Below are positions 1-8,575 of a stretch of 64,000 bases of DNA, in pieces (position 1 is the stretch's first letter; the number at the start of each line of letters is the position of its first letter). Both the position numbers and the translations under genes were made by a program. The notes beneath the pieces were generated by a model. It ran no database searches, was not told the DNA's origin, and was given only the letters and a program-made list of their open reading frames with translations. This DNA comes from Bacteroidales bacterium (GTDB lineage: Bacteria; Bacteroidota; Bacteroidia; Bacteroidales; PWNQ01): assembly GCA_021738505.1 (NCBI GenBank), contig JAIPBW010000003.1, positions 18,531 to 82,530 of the forward strand, written 5' to 3'.

Positions 1-1269
1 ACTTTAATAGGAATAGCTGCCGGTTACATTATCGGTCAGATAACAACCTATTATACCGCTACGGGAAAAAATCCGGTTAAAAGTATTGTCAAAAGGTCTA
101 TTACAGGTCCGGCTACCAATATCATCTCTGGCATTGAAATTGGGATGCTCTCCACAGCTATTCCCCTGCTAACAATCGGAGCCGCAATAATTGGAGCTTA
201 TTATCTGGGTGGTCTTTTCGGAATAGCTATTGCCGCAGTTGCCCTTTTATCCAATGTCGGATTCCAGTTATCAGTAGATGCTTTCGGGCCTATTGCAGAT
301 AATGCCGGAGGGATTGCTGAAATGAATCGTCTGTCTCCGGAAGTAAGACAACGAACAGACAAGCTGGACGCCGTAGGAAACACTACTGCTGCCATAGGCA
401 AGGGCTTTGCTATTGGCTCAGCCACTTTAACTGCTTTAGCATTATTCGCAGCTTTCACCAAACAAGCCAATATTACTACCATTGATATTGCCAATCCCGT
501 TATTATCGCCGGAGTTCTTGTTGGGGCCATGCTGCCTTTCTTGTTTTCTTCACTGGCGCTGGGGGCTGTCGGACGCGCTTCAAGTACTATGATTGAAGAA
601 GTTCGCCGTCAGTTTAAAAATATCCCTCAACTTACAAGTGCCTTAAAAATCATGAAAAAATATGAAGGCGATTTTGAACATATTTCCGATGAGGAACAAA
701 AAGAATTAGACGATGCTGCTCCATACGCTGAATATAAAAAATGCATTGAAATATCAACCCAATCATCCCTCAAAGAAATGGTTTTACCGGGGACATTAGC
801 TGTTGTTGTTCCTGTTTTGTTTGGCTACTTAGGCGGCCCGGAAATACTTGGAGGCTTTTTAGCCGGCGCTGTTGCCTCAGGAATACTATTAGCGATATTT
901 CAGGCTAATTCCGGAGGAGCCTGGGATAATGCTAAAAAAATGGTAGAAGAAGGCTATACGCATGAGGGTACGGAATATAAAAAAGGAAGTGAAACACATA
1001 AAGCTACTGTTGTAGGCGATACTGTCGGTGATCCACTTAAGGATACATCCGGACCATCCCTCAACATATTAATCAAATTGATGTCTATTGTAGCTTTAGT
1101 TATTGCTCCGGGCATTAAAATTGATAAACCTGACGAAAATGCAGCCAGACAAGAGAATAAAGAAGATAACACCCCTGTTGAAACTGCTTTTCAGGCACCG
1201 GTTGAAGATGGTTCAACCTTGTACATTAATCCGTCAGTTTTTCACGAAAAGCAAAACACTAAATCATAG
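1..1269 (+). CDS. hppA: K+-dependent membrane-bound pyrophosphatase (C-terminal part)
   Basis: The frame is open from base 1, so the N-terminal part lies outside the window; 422 codons are visible. Membrane pyrophosphatases couple PPi hydrolysis to Na+ or H+ export across the inner membrane. Family signatures are [16 protein letters not shown] (visible residues 93-108), [10 protein letters not shown] (126-135) and [15 protein letters not shown] near the C end, among several hydrophobic helices. The Ala and Gly at visible residues 130 and 133 are the K+-dependent type; K+-independent enzymes have Lys and Thr there. Whether it pumps Na+, H+ or both depends on residues outside the window. A charged tail of about 45 residues follows the last helix. 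A strong hairpin terminator lies just downstream. Confidence 0.95.
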   Translation, partial: TLIGIAAGYIIGQITTYYTATGKNPVKSIVKRSITGPATNIISGIEIGMLSTAIPLLTIGAAIIGAYYLGGLFGIAIAAVALLSNVGFQLSVDAFGPIADNAGGIAEMNRLSPEVRQRTDKLDAVGNTTAAIGKGFAIGSATLTALALFAAFTKQANITTIDIANPVIIAGVLVGAMLPFLFSSLALGAVGRASSTMIEEVRRQFKNIPQLTSALKIMKKYEGDFEHISDEEQKELDDAAPYAEYKKCIEISTQSSLKEMVLPGTLAVVVPVLFGYLGGPEILGGFLAGAVASGILLAIFQANSGGAWDNAKKMVEEGYTHEGTEYKKGSETHKATVVGDTVGDPLKDTSGPSLNILIKLMSIVALVIAPGIKIDKPDENAARQENKEDNTPVETAFQAPVEDGSTLYINPSVFHEKQNTKS

Positions 1270-1318
1270 TCTTATGTAAAGACTATCTTCTCCAGGATAT
1301 CTTGGTGAAAAAATAAAC

Positions 1319-1362
1319 AACACCGTATAGGGAAAAATGATGCCCTGTACGGTGTTTTATTT
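1319..1362 (+). terminator. Rho-independent terminator after hppA
   Basis: A 14-base stem (1319-1332 with 1343-1356, one G-U-type mismatch) encloses a 10-base loop and is followed by TTTATTTT. It lies 50 bases after the pyrophosphatase stop codon. Confidence 0.85.
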
Positions 1363-1749
1363 TGCGATAACGTTGCCTTTCTATGAATCGTTTGTATCTT
1401 ATTAAAGTCTGTATAATAGATAAAATCAAATCCTGAAAGAAAGCCATACTCTATTGCGACCGCAGTAGTAATGTGTTTATATTTAAGGCTAATATCTGCG
1501 AACCTACATTTCATAATTTTCAGGATAAAATATTACCTTTGCTACAAATTAATATTTTTTCGGTTTTAAATGTAAGTTTTGTCCAAGTCAGTATATCTTG
1601 AAGCCGGCAGACGGCAACAAAAAATAGCTTTGAGCAACTACCCATTTCCGAAGAAAACAAGATTAACAAATAATATAAGGTAAAGTAAGGAACTAAATAT
1701 GGATTTGTTTGTTGGACAGATTAAGGATCGAAAATGAGGTGAGATAACA
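1363..1749 (+). other. Intergenic leader upstream of the bifunctional nuclease
   Basis: No convincing gene is seen in this gap. TACCTTTG at 1534-1541 matches the Bacteroidota -7 consensus TAnnTTTG and would give a leader of about 200 bases before the ATG at 1750. A 12-codon reading frame (1699-1737) sits in that leader but has no visible attenuator structure around it. No recognisable riboswitch was seen. Confidence 0.4.
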
Positions 1750-2349
1750 ATGGAAAAAATTAAACTGAACATCATAGGCATTTCAAACAGTCAGACACAA
1801 ACAGGAGCTTATGCCTTAATTTTAGGTGAAGAAGAAGGGCAACGCAGGCTACCGATCATCATTGGAGGTTTTGAAGCACAATCTATTGCTATAGAAATGG
1901 AAAACATGCACCCCAATCGCCCCTTAACTCATGATTTGTTTCGTAATTTTGCCCAGGCCTTTAATATCACTTTAACAGAGGTAATCATCAATAAATTTGA
2001 AGAAGGTGTTTTTTATGCACAATTGATTTGCCATAGTGATGAAGGCCCTCAGATTATTGACTCCCGGACATCAGATGCCATAGCACTGGCTGTACGCTTT
2101 AAATGTCCTGTTTATACTTATGAAGAAGTCATGAGTGCTGCCGGGATCCTGATCGAAGAAGAAGACAAGCAAGAAAATGAAAGTAAGGATCAGAACAATC
2201 TGGAAGATGTAGATGAAACTACCGAGTTCCAACGCTTTACTGTAGACGAGCTTAAACAACTACTCAACGAAGCGGTAGAAAAAGAAGAATTTGAGCGGGC
2301 TTCCCACCTACGGGATGAAATCCGTCGAAGAGAAGAACAGCAACAATAA
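1750..2349 (+). CDS. Bifunctional nuclease (DUF151) with C-terminal UVR motif
   Basis: The first ~130 residues form a DUF151/BFN domain (starts MEKIKLNIIGIS, with LPIIIGGFEAQSIA and the SRTSDAIALAVR segment). The family has reported DNase/RNase activity, though its role in Bacteroidota is unsettled. An acidic linker (about 136-160) leads to a UvrB/UvrC-like coiled-coil motif (about 163-196: LNEAVEKEEFERASHLRDEI), which normally mediates protein-protein contacts. The DUF151+UVR combination is common in Bacteroidota. It is followed after 33 bases by the nucleoside transporter gene. Confidence 0.9.
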   Translation: MEKIKLNIIGISNSQTQTGAYALILGEEEGQRRLPIIIGGFEAQSIAIEMENMHPNRPLTHDLFRNFAQAFNITLTEVIINKFEEGVFYAQLICHSDEGPQIIDSRTSDAIALAVRFKCPVYTYEEVMSAAGILIEEEDKQENESKDQNNLEDVDETTEFQRFTVDELKQLLNEAVEKEEFERASHLRDEIRRREEQQQ

Positions 2350-2382
2350 TAAGCGTTTATCAGGAACTAAAGATTTTGCCTT

Positions 2383-4071
2383 ATGAGAAAAGTTATCGGG
2401 CTTGTAATAATGTTGATGCTGACTGTATTGTCTTCATCAACAGGTTTTGCTCAGGATAGCACCATGGAAGCTTCAAAGAAAAATCAGTTTGCAGCAGAGC
2501 AACCCGATAGCATGATTTCCCATACCAGGGATCAAAACATGGCTCAGGTTCCCGATACGATCGTTTCCGACACTAGTAATGTAGAAGGCGAGAATATTCT
2601 TTTAGATAACGAAGATGCCATGGGGTTTAGCTTTGAAAGTCTGTACCGCGGCATCTTAGGTATGATCGTCATTATCCTGATAGCTTTTATCTTTAGCTCC
2701 AACCGAAGGGCAATCAACTGGAAGGTTGTGTTTATCGGACTAAGCATACAGGTTGTATTAGCTATTGGAGTGTTGACTGTTCCCTTTGTACAGGGCTTTT
2801 TTGAATTTGTCAGTCGTGTCTTTGTCAAAATATTATCATTCACCAATGCCGGAAGTGAATTTCTGTTAGGAGACCTCATGGATAGCGATTCGTTTGGCTA
2901 CATTTTTGCCTTTCAGGTTCTACCAACCATCGTATTCTTTTCCGCTTTAACAAGTGTTTTATTTTATCTGGGTGTCATTCAAAAAATCGTATACGGCCTG
3001 GCCTGGCTAATGACAAAAGCTATGCGTCTTTCGGGTGCAGAAAGTCTATCCGTTGCAGGTAACATTTTTCTCGGACAAACGGAGTCACCGCTAATGGTGA
3101 AGGCGTATCTGGAAAAAATGACGAAAAGTGAAATATTATTAGTCATGCTGGGCGGCATGGCTACACTAGCCGGTGGAGTCCTGGCTGCATACATCAGTTT
3201 TTTAGGCAATGGAGACCCCGCACAGGAGTTACTTTTCGCTAAACACTTATTAGCTGCTTCTATTATGGCTGCTCCGGGGGCTGTTGTTGTGTCTAAAATT
3301 CTGGTTCCTCAAACAGAAAAAATTGATCAAGACGTGAGTGTTAGTCAGGATAAGTTGGGCAGTAACTTTTTGGAGTCGATGTCCAATGGAGCAACAGAAG
3401 GTTTCAAGCTGGCTGCGAACGTAGCTGCTATGCTTTTGGTTTTTGTTTCATTTATCGCCATGTTCAATTTTATTGTTGGACAAATGGGTAGCTGGTCCTT
3501 CCTGATTTTCACCTTTTTTGCTATTGGCACTTTTTTACTTCTATACTATATTAAAAGAACTTCTATAAAAGCTACTGCCGTATTGGGCTTACTCTTTGTA
3601 TTCATTGTTGTCTTTAACAATTTGTGGACAGAACCATTAGCGGAAGCAACAACCATTAATTCGTACGTAAAGAACTTAAGCAACGGGCAGTTTTCTCAGT
3701 TATCACTGGAATTTATTCTGGGATATACTTTTGCTCCTTTGATGTGGTTGCTTGGAGTGGCTACGGAAGATTTAACCCTGGTAGGACGTCTTTTGGGAGA
3801 AAAAATTATCATGAGTGAATTCATTGGTTATGTCAGCCTTTCAGAGTTAAAGTCTGCAGGAGCTTTCACGCATTACAAATCCATCATCATGGCTACATAT
3901 ATGCTGGCAGGTTTTGCCAACTTTGCTTCAATCGGAATACAAATCGGCGGTATAGGCTCACTGGCCCCGGGACGTAAAACCCTTTTATCCAAATTCGGCA
4001 TGAAAGCATTGCTTGGGGGAACACTAGCCTCATTGATGTCGGCAACGATCGTAGGTATGATCATGGGTTAG
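2383..4071 (+). CDS. Concentrative nucleoside transporter (CNT/NupC family)
   Basis: This is a 562-residue inner-membrane cation/nucleoside symporter. CNT signatures are GNIFLGQTESPLMVKAYL (about 226-243) and, near the C end, GFANFASIGIQIGGIGSLAP. Unlike E. coli NupC (about 400 residues) it has an N-terminal extension: a signal-peptide-like segment (1-24, ending GFAQ) and a polar stretch (25-85), placing the extension in the periplasm before the first transport helix. Such extensions occur in other Bacteroidota CNT proteins. It lies 60 bases upstream of thyA, so nucleoside salvage and dTMP synthesis may be co-expressed; this is inference. Confidence 0.9.
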   Translation: MRKVIGLVIMLMLTVLSSSTGFAQDSTMEASKKNQFAAEQPDSMISHTRDQNMAQVPDTIVSDTSNVEGENILLDNEDAMGFSFESLYRGILGMIVIILIAFIFSSNRRAINWKVVFIGLSIQVVLAIGVLTVPFVQGFFEFVSRVFVKILSFTNAGSEFLLGDLMDSDSFGYIFAFQVLPTIVFFSALTSVLFYLGVIQKIVYGLAWLMTKAMRLSGAESLSVAGNIFLGQTESPLMVKAYLEKMTKSEILLVMLGGMATLAGGVLAAYISFLGNGDPAQELLFAKHLLAASIMAAPGAVVVSKILVPQTEKIDQDVSVSQDKLGSNFLESMSNGATEGFKLAANVAAMLLVFVSFIAMFNFIVGQMGSWSFLIFTFFAIGTFLLLYYIKRTSIKATAVLGLLFVFIVVFNNLWTEPLAEATTINSYVKNLSNGQFSQLSLEFILGYTFAPLMWLLGVATEDLTLVGRLLGEKIIMSEFIGYVSLSELKSAGAFTHYKSIIMATYMLAGFANFASIGIQIGGIGSLAPGRKTLLSKFGMKALLGGTLASLMSATIVGMIMG

Positions 4072-4131
4072 TTTCCGTTTAATTGTTAACTATACGGAAG
4101 GCTATTACTTATACTTAAAAACAATTGAATT

Positions 4132-4926
4132 ATGCAACAATATATCAATTTACTTAATCATGTTCTGGAAAATGGCATCAAAAAAGATGACCGAACCGGT
4201 ACGGGTACTATTAGCGTATTTGGCTATCAAATGCGTTTCAACCTTGAAGAAGGATTTCCTGTTCTGACCACAAAAAAATTACACCTGCGTTCTATCATTC
4301 ATGAGTTGCTATGGTTTTTAAGCGGGGATACCAATGTAAAGTATCTTCAGGATAACAAAGTGAAAATCTGGAATGAATGGGCAGACGAGGAAGGAAATTT
4401 AGGTCCTATCTATGGATATCAGTGGAGGAGTTGGCCGGATTACCAGGGCGGATATATCGATCAAATCAAACAGGTTATTAACTCCATCAAAGAAAATCCC
4501 AATTCAAGAAGACATATTGTTAGTGCATGGAATGTAGGACAGCTGGAAGATATGAACCTTCCTCCCTGTCATATTCTTTTTCAGTTTTATGTAGCAGATG
4601 GGAAATTATCATTGCAATTGTATCAAAGAAGTGCTGATATATTTTTAGGGGTTCCTTTCAATATTGCTTCTTATGCTCTTTTATTAAAAATGATTGCTCA
4701 GGTAACCGGCCTCAAAGAAGGCGATTTTGTGCATACATTAGGAGATGCTCATATTTATCTAAATCATATTGAACAGGCCAAATTGCAGAGAACCCGTAAG
4801 CCTTACGAACTACCTGAAATGAAAATCAATCCGGAAATCACTGATATAGATAAGTTTTCCTTCAATGACTTTGAACTCATAAATTACAAATCTCATCCTC
4901 ACATTAAAGGGGAAATATCCGTTTAA
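4132..4926 (+). CDS. thyA: Thymidylate synthase
   Basis: The enzyme converts dUMP to dTMP using methylene-tetrahydrofolate. At 264 residues it has the length of E. coli ThyA. The catalytic Cys is C146 in [12 protein letters not shown], and the dUMP-binding segment [19 protein letters not shown] follows. The N-terminal RTGTGT and the C-terminal [11 protein letters not shown]-like end ([11 protein letters not shown]) are typical. folA starts 3 bases after the stop, the classical thyA-folA pair that regenerates the folate oxidised by ThyA. Confidence 0.98.
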   Translation: MQQYINLLNHVLENGIKKDDRTGTGTISVFGYQMRFNLEEGFPVLTTKKLHLRSIIHELLWFLSGDTNVKYLQDNKVKIWNEWADEEGNLGPIYGYQWRSWPDYQGGYIDQIKQVINSIKENPNSRRHIVSAWNVGQLEDMNLPPCHILFQFYVADGKLSLQLYQRSADIFLGVPFNIASYALLLKMIAQVTGLKEGDFVHTLGDAHIYLNHIEQAKLQRTRKPYELPEMKINPEITDIDKFSFNDFELINYKSHPHIKGEISV

Positions 4927-4929
4927 GCT

Positions 4930-5430
4930 ATGCAACCCAAAATTTCCATAATTGTAGCCATTGCGAAAAATCGTGTTATTGGAAAAGATAATAAGATGCC
5001 CTGGCATTTACCGGCCGATCTAAAACATTTCAAAAAAGTAACTTATGGCTTTCCGATCATCATGGGACGCAAAACCTTTGAGTCAATCGGAAAACCTTTA
5101 CCCGGCAGGAAATCTATCATAATCAGCCGTCAGGAGAATCTATCGCTGAATTTTGATTCCGTGGAAGTCGTTCACTCCTTTTCGGAAGCCGCAAAGGCTG
5201 CCAACGATTATGAGGAAGCTTTTGTTATCGGCGGAAGCGATATTTATCAACTGGCTTTACCTTTTACCGAAAAAATTTACATGACCAAACTGGATTTGGA
5301 AGTTGCAGGAGACACCCATTTCCCGGAACTTGACACAGAAAAATGGACCCTCGTTGATGAAGAACATCATCAGGCTGATGCTAAAAACCCACACGATTAT
5401 AGCTTTTTAATTTACGAACGGACCTCATAG
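4930..5430 (+). CDS. folA: Dihydrofolate reductase
   Basis: The 166-residue enzyme reduces dihydrofolate with NADPH. Visible family features are the IVAIAKNRVIGKDNKMPWHL start, the acidic active-site residue D30 in PWHLPADL, GRKTFESIGKPLPGR and the FVIGGSDIY segment. It is translationally close to thyA (3-base gap) and ends 10 bases from a convergent gene. Confidence 0.98.
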   Translation: MQPKISIIVAIAKNRVIGKDNKMPWHLPADLKHFKKVTYGFPIIMGRKTFESIGKPLPGRKSIIISRQENLSLNFDSVEVVHSFSEAAKAANDYEEAFVIGGSDIYQLALPFTEKIYMTKLDLEVAGDTHFPELDTEKWTLVDEEHHQADAKNPHDYSFLIYERTS

Positions 5431-5440
5431 AAAAAATAGA

Positions 5441-6709
5441 TCAGGTTTTTCGTTTCTTCTTTTTCGCTGCAGGAAATAAAATATTATTCAGAATAAGTCG
5501 ATAACCCGGAGATTGTGGATGAAGGTCTAGTTTCGTTGGTGGATCACCTACTAAATGTTGATAGTCTTCCGGATCATGACCACTCAAAAAAGTCCATGTC
5601 CCGTCTCCACGAGTACCATGAATATAACGTGCCTCGTCTAAACCTTTATTTTCGCCCATTACAAGCACATCGGATTTAAGAAACTTTTTCCGGAAAGCTG
5701 TGGTTTGCCCCATAAATCCTTCAATAATTCTTGTATGGTTTTGTGTAAGCATTGTAGGAATAGGATCCCACTTGGCTGAAAATTCGAATAATGTAAACAA
5801 ATCACTTTCTTTATCTACCTTTTGCATACGCTTACGCGGATCCACATCAATATTTGATATTTCATATTCATATGGATTTGTCACAATAGAAAAATCCTCA
5901 AAAGCAAAACAATTCTCATAATTCAATTTGCTTTGTGCATTGGGGTCCATCGGGTCTCCGTCAAACATTTTCCGGCAAATATCCACTCCGTCGGCAGCCA
6001 GGGCTACATCAAAGGAGTCGGGAGCTGAACACATCGAAAACAAATAGCCTCCGCCTAATACAAAATCTCTTATGCGTTTAGCTACAGCAAGTTTCATTTG
6101 AGAAACCTTCTTATAGCCGAGTTTACGGGCCATCTCCTCATTCGATTTAACCTTTTTTTGATACCACTCCGTTCCCCGGTAGTTTGCCCAAAACTTACCA
6201 TATTGCCCCGTAAAATCTTCGTGGTGAAGGTGCAGCCAATCATACTCCGGTAGTTTTCCATCAAGCACCTCTTTATCATAGACTACATCGTATGGAATTT
6301 CTGCATACGTCAAAACAAGTGTAACAGCATCATCCCAGGGCTGTTTATCTTTTGGCGAATACACAACTATTTCCGGAGCTTTATGCAACTTCACTGCATC
6401 AGTATTTTTTTCCGGATTGGATATTTCTTTGACAATTGAAGCAGCTTGCGCATCGGAGATGACTTTATAAGAAATTCCGCGGGCAATGCATTCTTCCTCC
6501 AAAGCAGAGTGATGTTTAAACATAAAACTTCCTCCACGGTAATTCAACAGCCACTGTATTTCAACATCTTGCTCTAAAGTCCAATACGCCACCCCATAAG
6601 ATTTCAGATGATTATTTTGTTTCTCATCCATTGGGATCAGAATCCTGGCTGCATAACCAACCTGAATAACAATCAACCAGGCTATAAGTAATATTATTGA
6701 TCTCTTCAT
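5441..6709 (-). CDS. Secreted conserved protein (often labelled asparagine synthetase B)
   Basis: A 422-residue protein with a signal peptide (1-20, ending GYAARIL). It resembles a Bacteroidota family that databases often name asparagine synthetase B, but I see no N-terminal Cys amidotransferase domain or ATP-pyrophosphatase SGGxDS motif, so that name is not supported. Distinctive segments are LLNYRGGSF, KQPWDDAVTLVLTYAEIPYD, LHLHHEDFTGQYGKFW and GGGYLFSMCSAPDSFD, the last recalling a class-I glutamine-amidotransferase-like nucleophile turn. The C terminus is strongly basic (AAKKKKRKT). It probably acts in the periplasm or outside the cell; function unknown. Confidence 0.75.
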   Translation of the reverse strand: MKRSIILLIAWLIVIQVGYAARILIPMDEKQNNHLKSYGVAYWTLEQDVEIQWLLNYRGGSFMFKHHSALEEECIARGISYKVISDAQAASIVKEISNPEKNTDAVKLHKAPEIVVYSPKDKQPWDDAVTLVLTYAEIPYDVVYDKEVLDGKLPEYDWLHLHHEDFTGQYGKFWANYRGTEWYQKKVKSNEEMARKLGYKKVSQMKLAVAKRIRDFVLGGGYLFSMCSAPDSFDVALAADGVDICRKMFDGDPMDPNAQSKLNYENCFAFEDFSIVTNPYEYEISNIDVDPRKRMQKVDKESDLFTLFEFSAKWDPIPTMLTQNHTRIIEGFMGQTTAFRKKFLKSDVLVMGENKGLDEARYIHGTRGDGTWTFLSGHDPEDYQHLVGDPPTKLDLHPQSPGYRLILNNILFPAAKKKKRKT

Positions 6710-6785
6710 AAAGTTAAATTTTCAACAAGCCGCAGGGTAATTTAATGCTTTCTTATTATTAATAAAAAGCGGTTACTTATATAAC

Positions 6786-6809
6786 GAAAAACAAGGTTTC
6801 TTGTTTTAA
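6786..6809 (-). terminator. Putative terminator downstream of dnaB
   Basis: An 8-base stem (6788-6795 with 6800-6807) closes a 4-base loop about 85 bases past the dnaB stop codon, in AT-rich DNA. The stem is A/T-heavy, so it may be weak. Confidence 0.4.
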
Positions 6810-6891
6810 AAGAAAAGACTTCCTACACCATAAGAACCTATAAAAGCAGCATTCAAAACCCATATAAACCCCTGTAATTCAATTTAATGCT

Positions 6892-8433
6892 TTAGAACGG
6901 CACTTCATCCGGGTCATTTCCGGGATCATCCAGGTCACTATTCATTTTAGACTGCATAGTAACCGAGTTTTGTTGCTGATCAAAATCCTGATTGGGTTCC
7001 AAGCCTCCAAACTGAGAGGACATATCCTCTTCGTAATCAGCAAACTTAGCAAACTTCGGAATAAATTTCAGTTTGATTTCATCAAGGGGTCCATTTCTGT
7101 GCTTGGCAATAATGATTTTTCCCATACCTTTGGTAGGCTCTCCGTCTTCTTCGTCGATCTGGTAATATTCAGGCCGGTATATAAAGCTAACCATATCAGC
7201 ATCCTGTTCAATAGCACCGGATTCACGCAAGTCGGAAAGCAATGGTTTCTTTGTTCCCCCACGGGTTTCTACAGAGCGATTCAACTGCGATAATGCAATG
7301 ATGGGTACATTCAATTCTTTGGCCAGAGATTTCAGAGATCTGGAAATATTACTGATTTCCTGTTCACGGTTACCGGCATCCGAACCGGCAGCAGACATTA
7401 ACTGCAAATAGTCAATAACAATGATTTGGATATCATGTTGTGCTTTTAGCCTTCGGCTTTTGGCACGCAACTCAAATATTGACAGCGCAGGTGTATCATC
7501 AATATGCAAAGGTGCATCAATCAACGAATTGACTTTGGAGTTAAGTTGTTCATATTCATAACTCTCCAGTTGTCCTTTTTTAAGCTTTTCGGCTTCCAGT
7601 TCGGTTTCACTGGAAATCAAGCGCGTTACAAGCTGTATTGCTGACATCTCCAGGGAAAACATAGCAACAGGCATTTTATGCTCTACAGCAATATTTCTTG
7701 CCATGGAAAGAACAAAGGCTGTTTTTCCCATTCCGGGGCGTGCAGCCAACACAATCAAATCGGATTTTTGCCAGCCGGAAGTTAATCGGTCCAATTGGGT
7801 AAAACCTGAAGGAACCCCATTCACCTGACCTTCCTGCCGCCCGGCTTCTTCTATATTTTCTATAGCCGCAGACACCAGTGATTGCATAGAATCGGAGCTA
7901 CGCCGCAAATTCTCTTCACTAACGGCAAACAAGCTTTGTTCTGCCTTATCCAATAATTCAAAAACATCAGTGGTGTCTTCAAATGCATCATGAATAATAT
8001 CGGAAGAAATTCGAATGAGCTCTCGCTGAATAAACTTCTGAGCAATAATTCGTGCATGAAATTCCACATTAGCTGATGAAGCTACACGATTTGTAAGCTG
8101 CGAAATGTAATAAGGCCCTCCAATGAATTCCAGTTCTCCCTTGCTTTTAAGCGCATTCGTAACGGTGAGAATATCAATCGGCTCTGCCTTAGAAAACAAA
8201 TCCTGAATAGCACCAAAAATCTTTTGATGGGACTCTTTATAAAACATCTCAGGCTTAACTATATCAATGGCCTGATTTACAGCTTCTTTTTCAAGCATCA
8301 TGGCTCCTAAAACAGCCTGTTCCATATCAACAGCCTGAGGTTGCAGTTTTCCATGTTCAGGAGCTGCTGCATTGGCCTTACGCTGGAAGGTCTTTTCGCT
8401 GGATTTCAGCTTTTTACCATCTTTGTTTTCCAT
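6892..8433 (-). CDS. dnaB: Replicative DNA helicase
   Basis: The 513-residue DnaB hexameric helicase unwinds DNA at the fork. The N-terminal primase-interacting domain starts around residue 31 (PQAVDMEQAVLGAMM). The RecA-like domain has Walker A ARPGMGKTA (231-239), Walker B IIVIDYLQLM, and SQLNRSVE and SDLRESGAIEQDAD downstream. No intein is present. The N-terminal ~30 residues are basic and the C terminus is acidic. The start is close to the conserved N-domain, so a much later start is excluded. A perfect -7 box lies only four bases before the ATG. Confidence 0.98.
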   Translation of the reverse strand: MENKDGKKLKSSEKTFQRKANAAAPEHGKLQPQAVDMEQAVLGAMMLEKEAVNQAIDIVKPEMFYKESHQKIFGAIQDLFSKAEPIDILTVTNALKSKGELEFIGGPYYISQLTNRVASSANVEFHARIIAQKFIQRELIRISSDIIHDAFEDTTDVFELLDKAEQSLFAVSEENLRRSSDSMQSLVSAAIENIEEAGRQEGQVNGVPSGFTQLDRLTSGWQKSDLIVLAARPGMGKTAFVLSMARNIAVEHKMPVAMFSLEMSAIQLVTRLISSETELEAEKLKKGQLESYEYEQLNSKVNSLIDAPLHIDDTPALSIFELRAKSRRLKAQHDIQIIVIDYLQLMSAAGSDAGNREQEISNISRSLKSLAKELNVPIIALSQLNRSVETRGGTKKPLLSDLRESGAIEQDADMVSFIYRPEYYQIDEEDGEPTKGMGKIIIAKHRNGPLDEIKLKFIPKFAKFADYEEDMSSQFGGLEPNQDFDQQQNSVTMQSKMNSDLDDPGNDPDEVPF

Positions 8434-8437
8434 ATTT

Positions 8438-8445
8438 CAAAGATA
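8438..8445 (-). promoter_or_regulatory. -7 promoter box immediately before dnaB
   Basis: On the minus strand this reads TATCTTTG, an exact TAnnTTTG match. It ends four bases before the ATG at 8433, so transcription would start at or beside the start codon. No clear -33 TTG was found at the expected distance. Confidence 0.5.
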
Positions 8446-8575
8446 TAACGAATAAGGACTTTCGCTGTAGAATTTTGCCTCTTTTTTTTAACAAAATAGA
8501 ATTCTAATTATAACTTCCTTAATGTTAATTCTCAAAAGAATCAATTACAATTTATTTAGAATAGAAAAATTATTT

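Noticed and set aside
1272-1514. 80-codon frame on the minus strand
   Set aside because: It spans the hppA terminator hairpin and has no recognisable domain.
1699-1737. 12-codon leader peptide frame before the bifunctional nuclease
   Set aside because: No regulatory amino-acid run or attenuator structure accompanies it; frames this short occur by chance.
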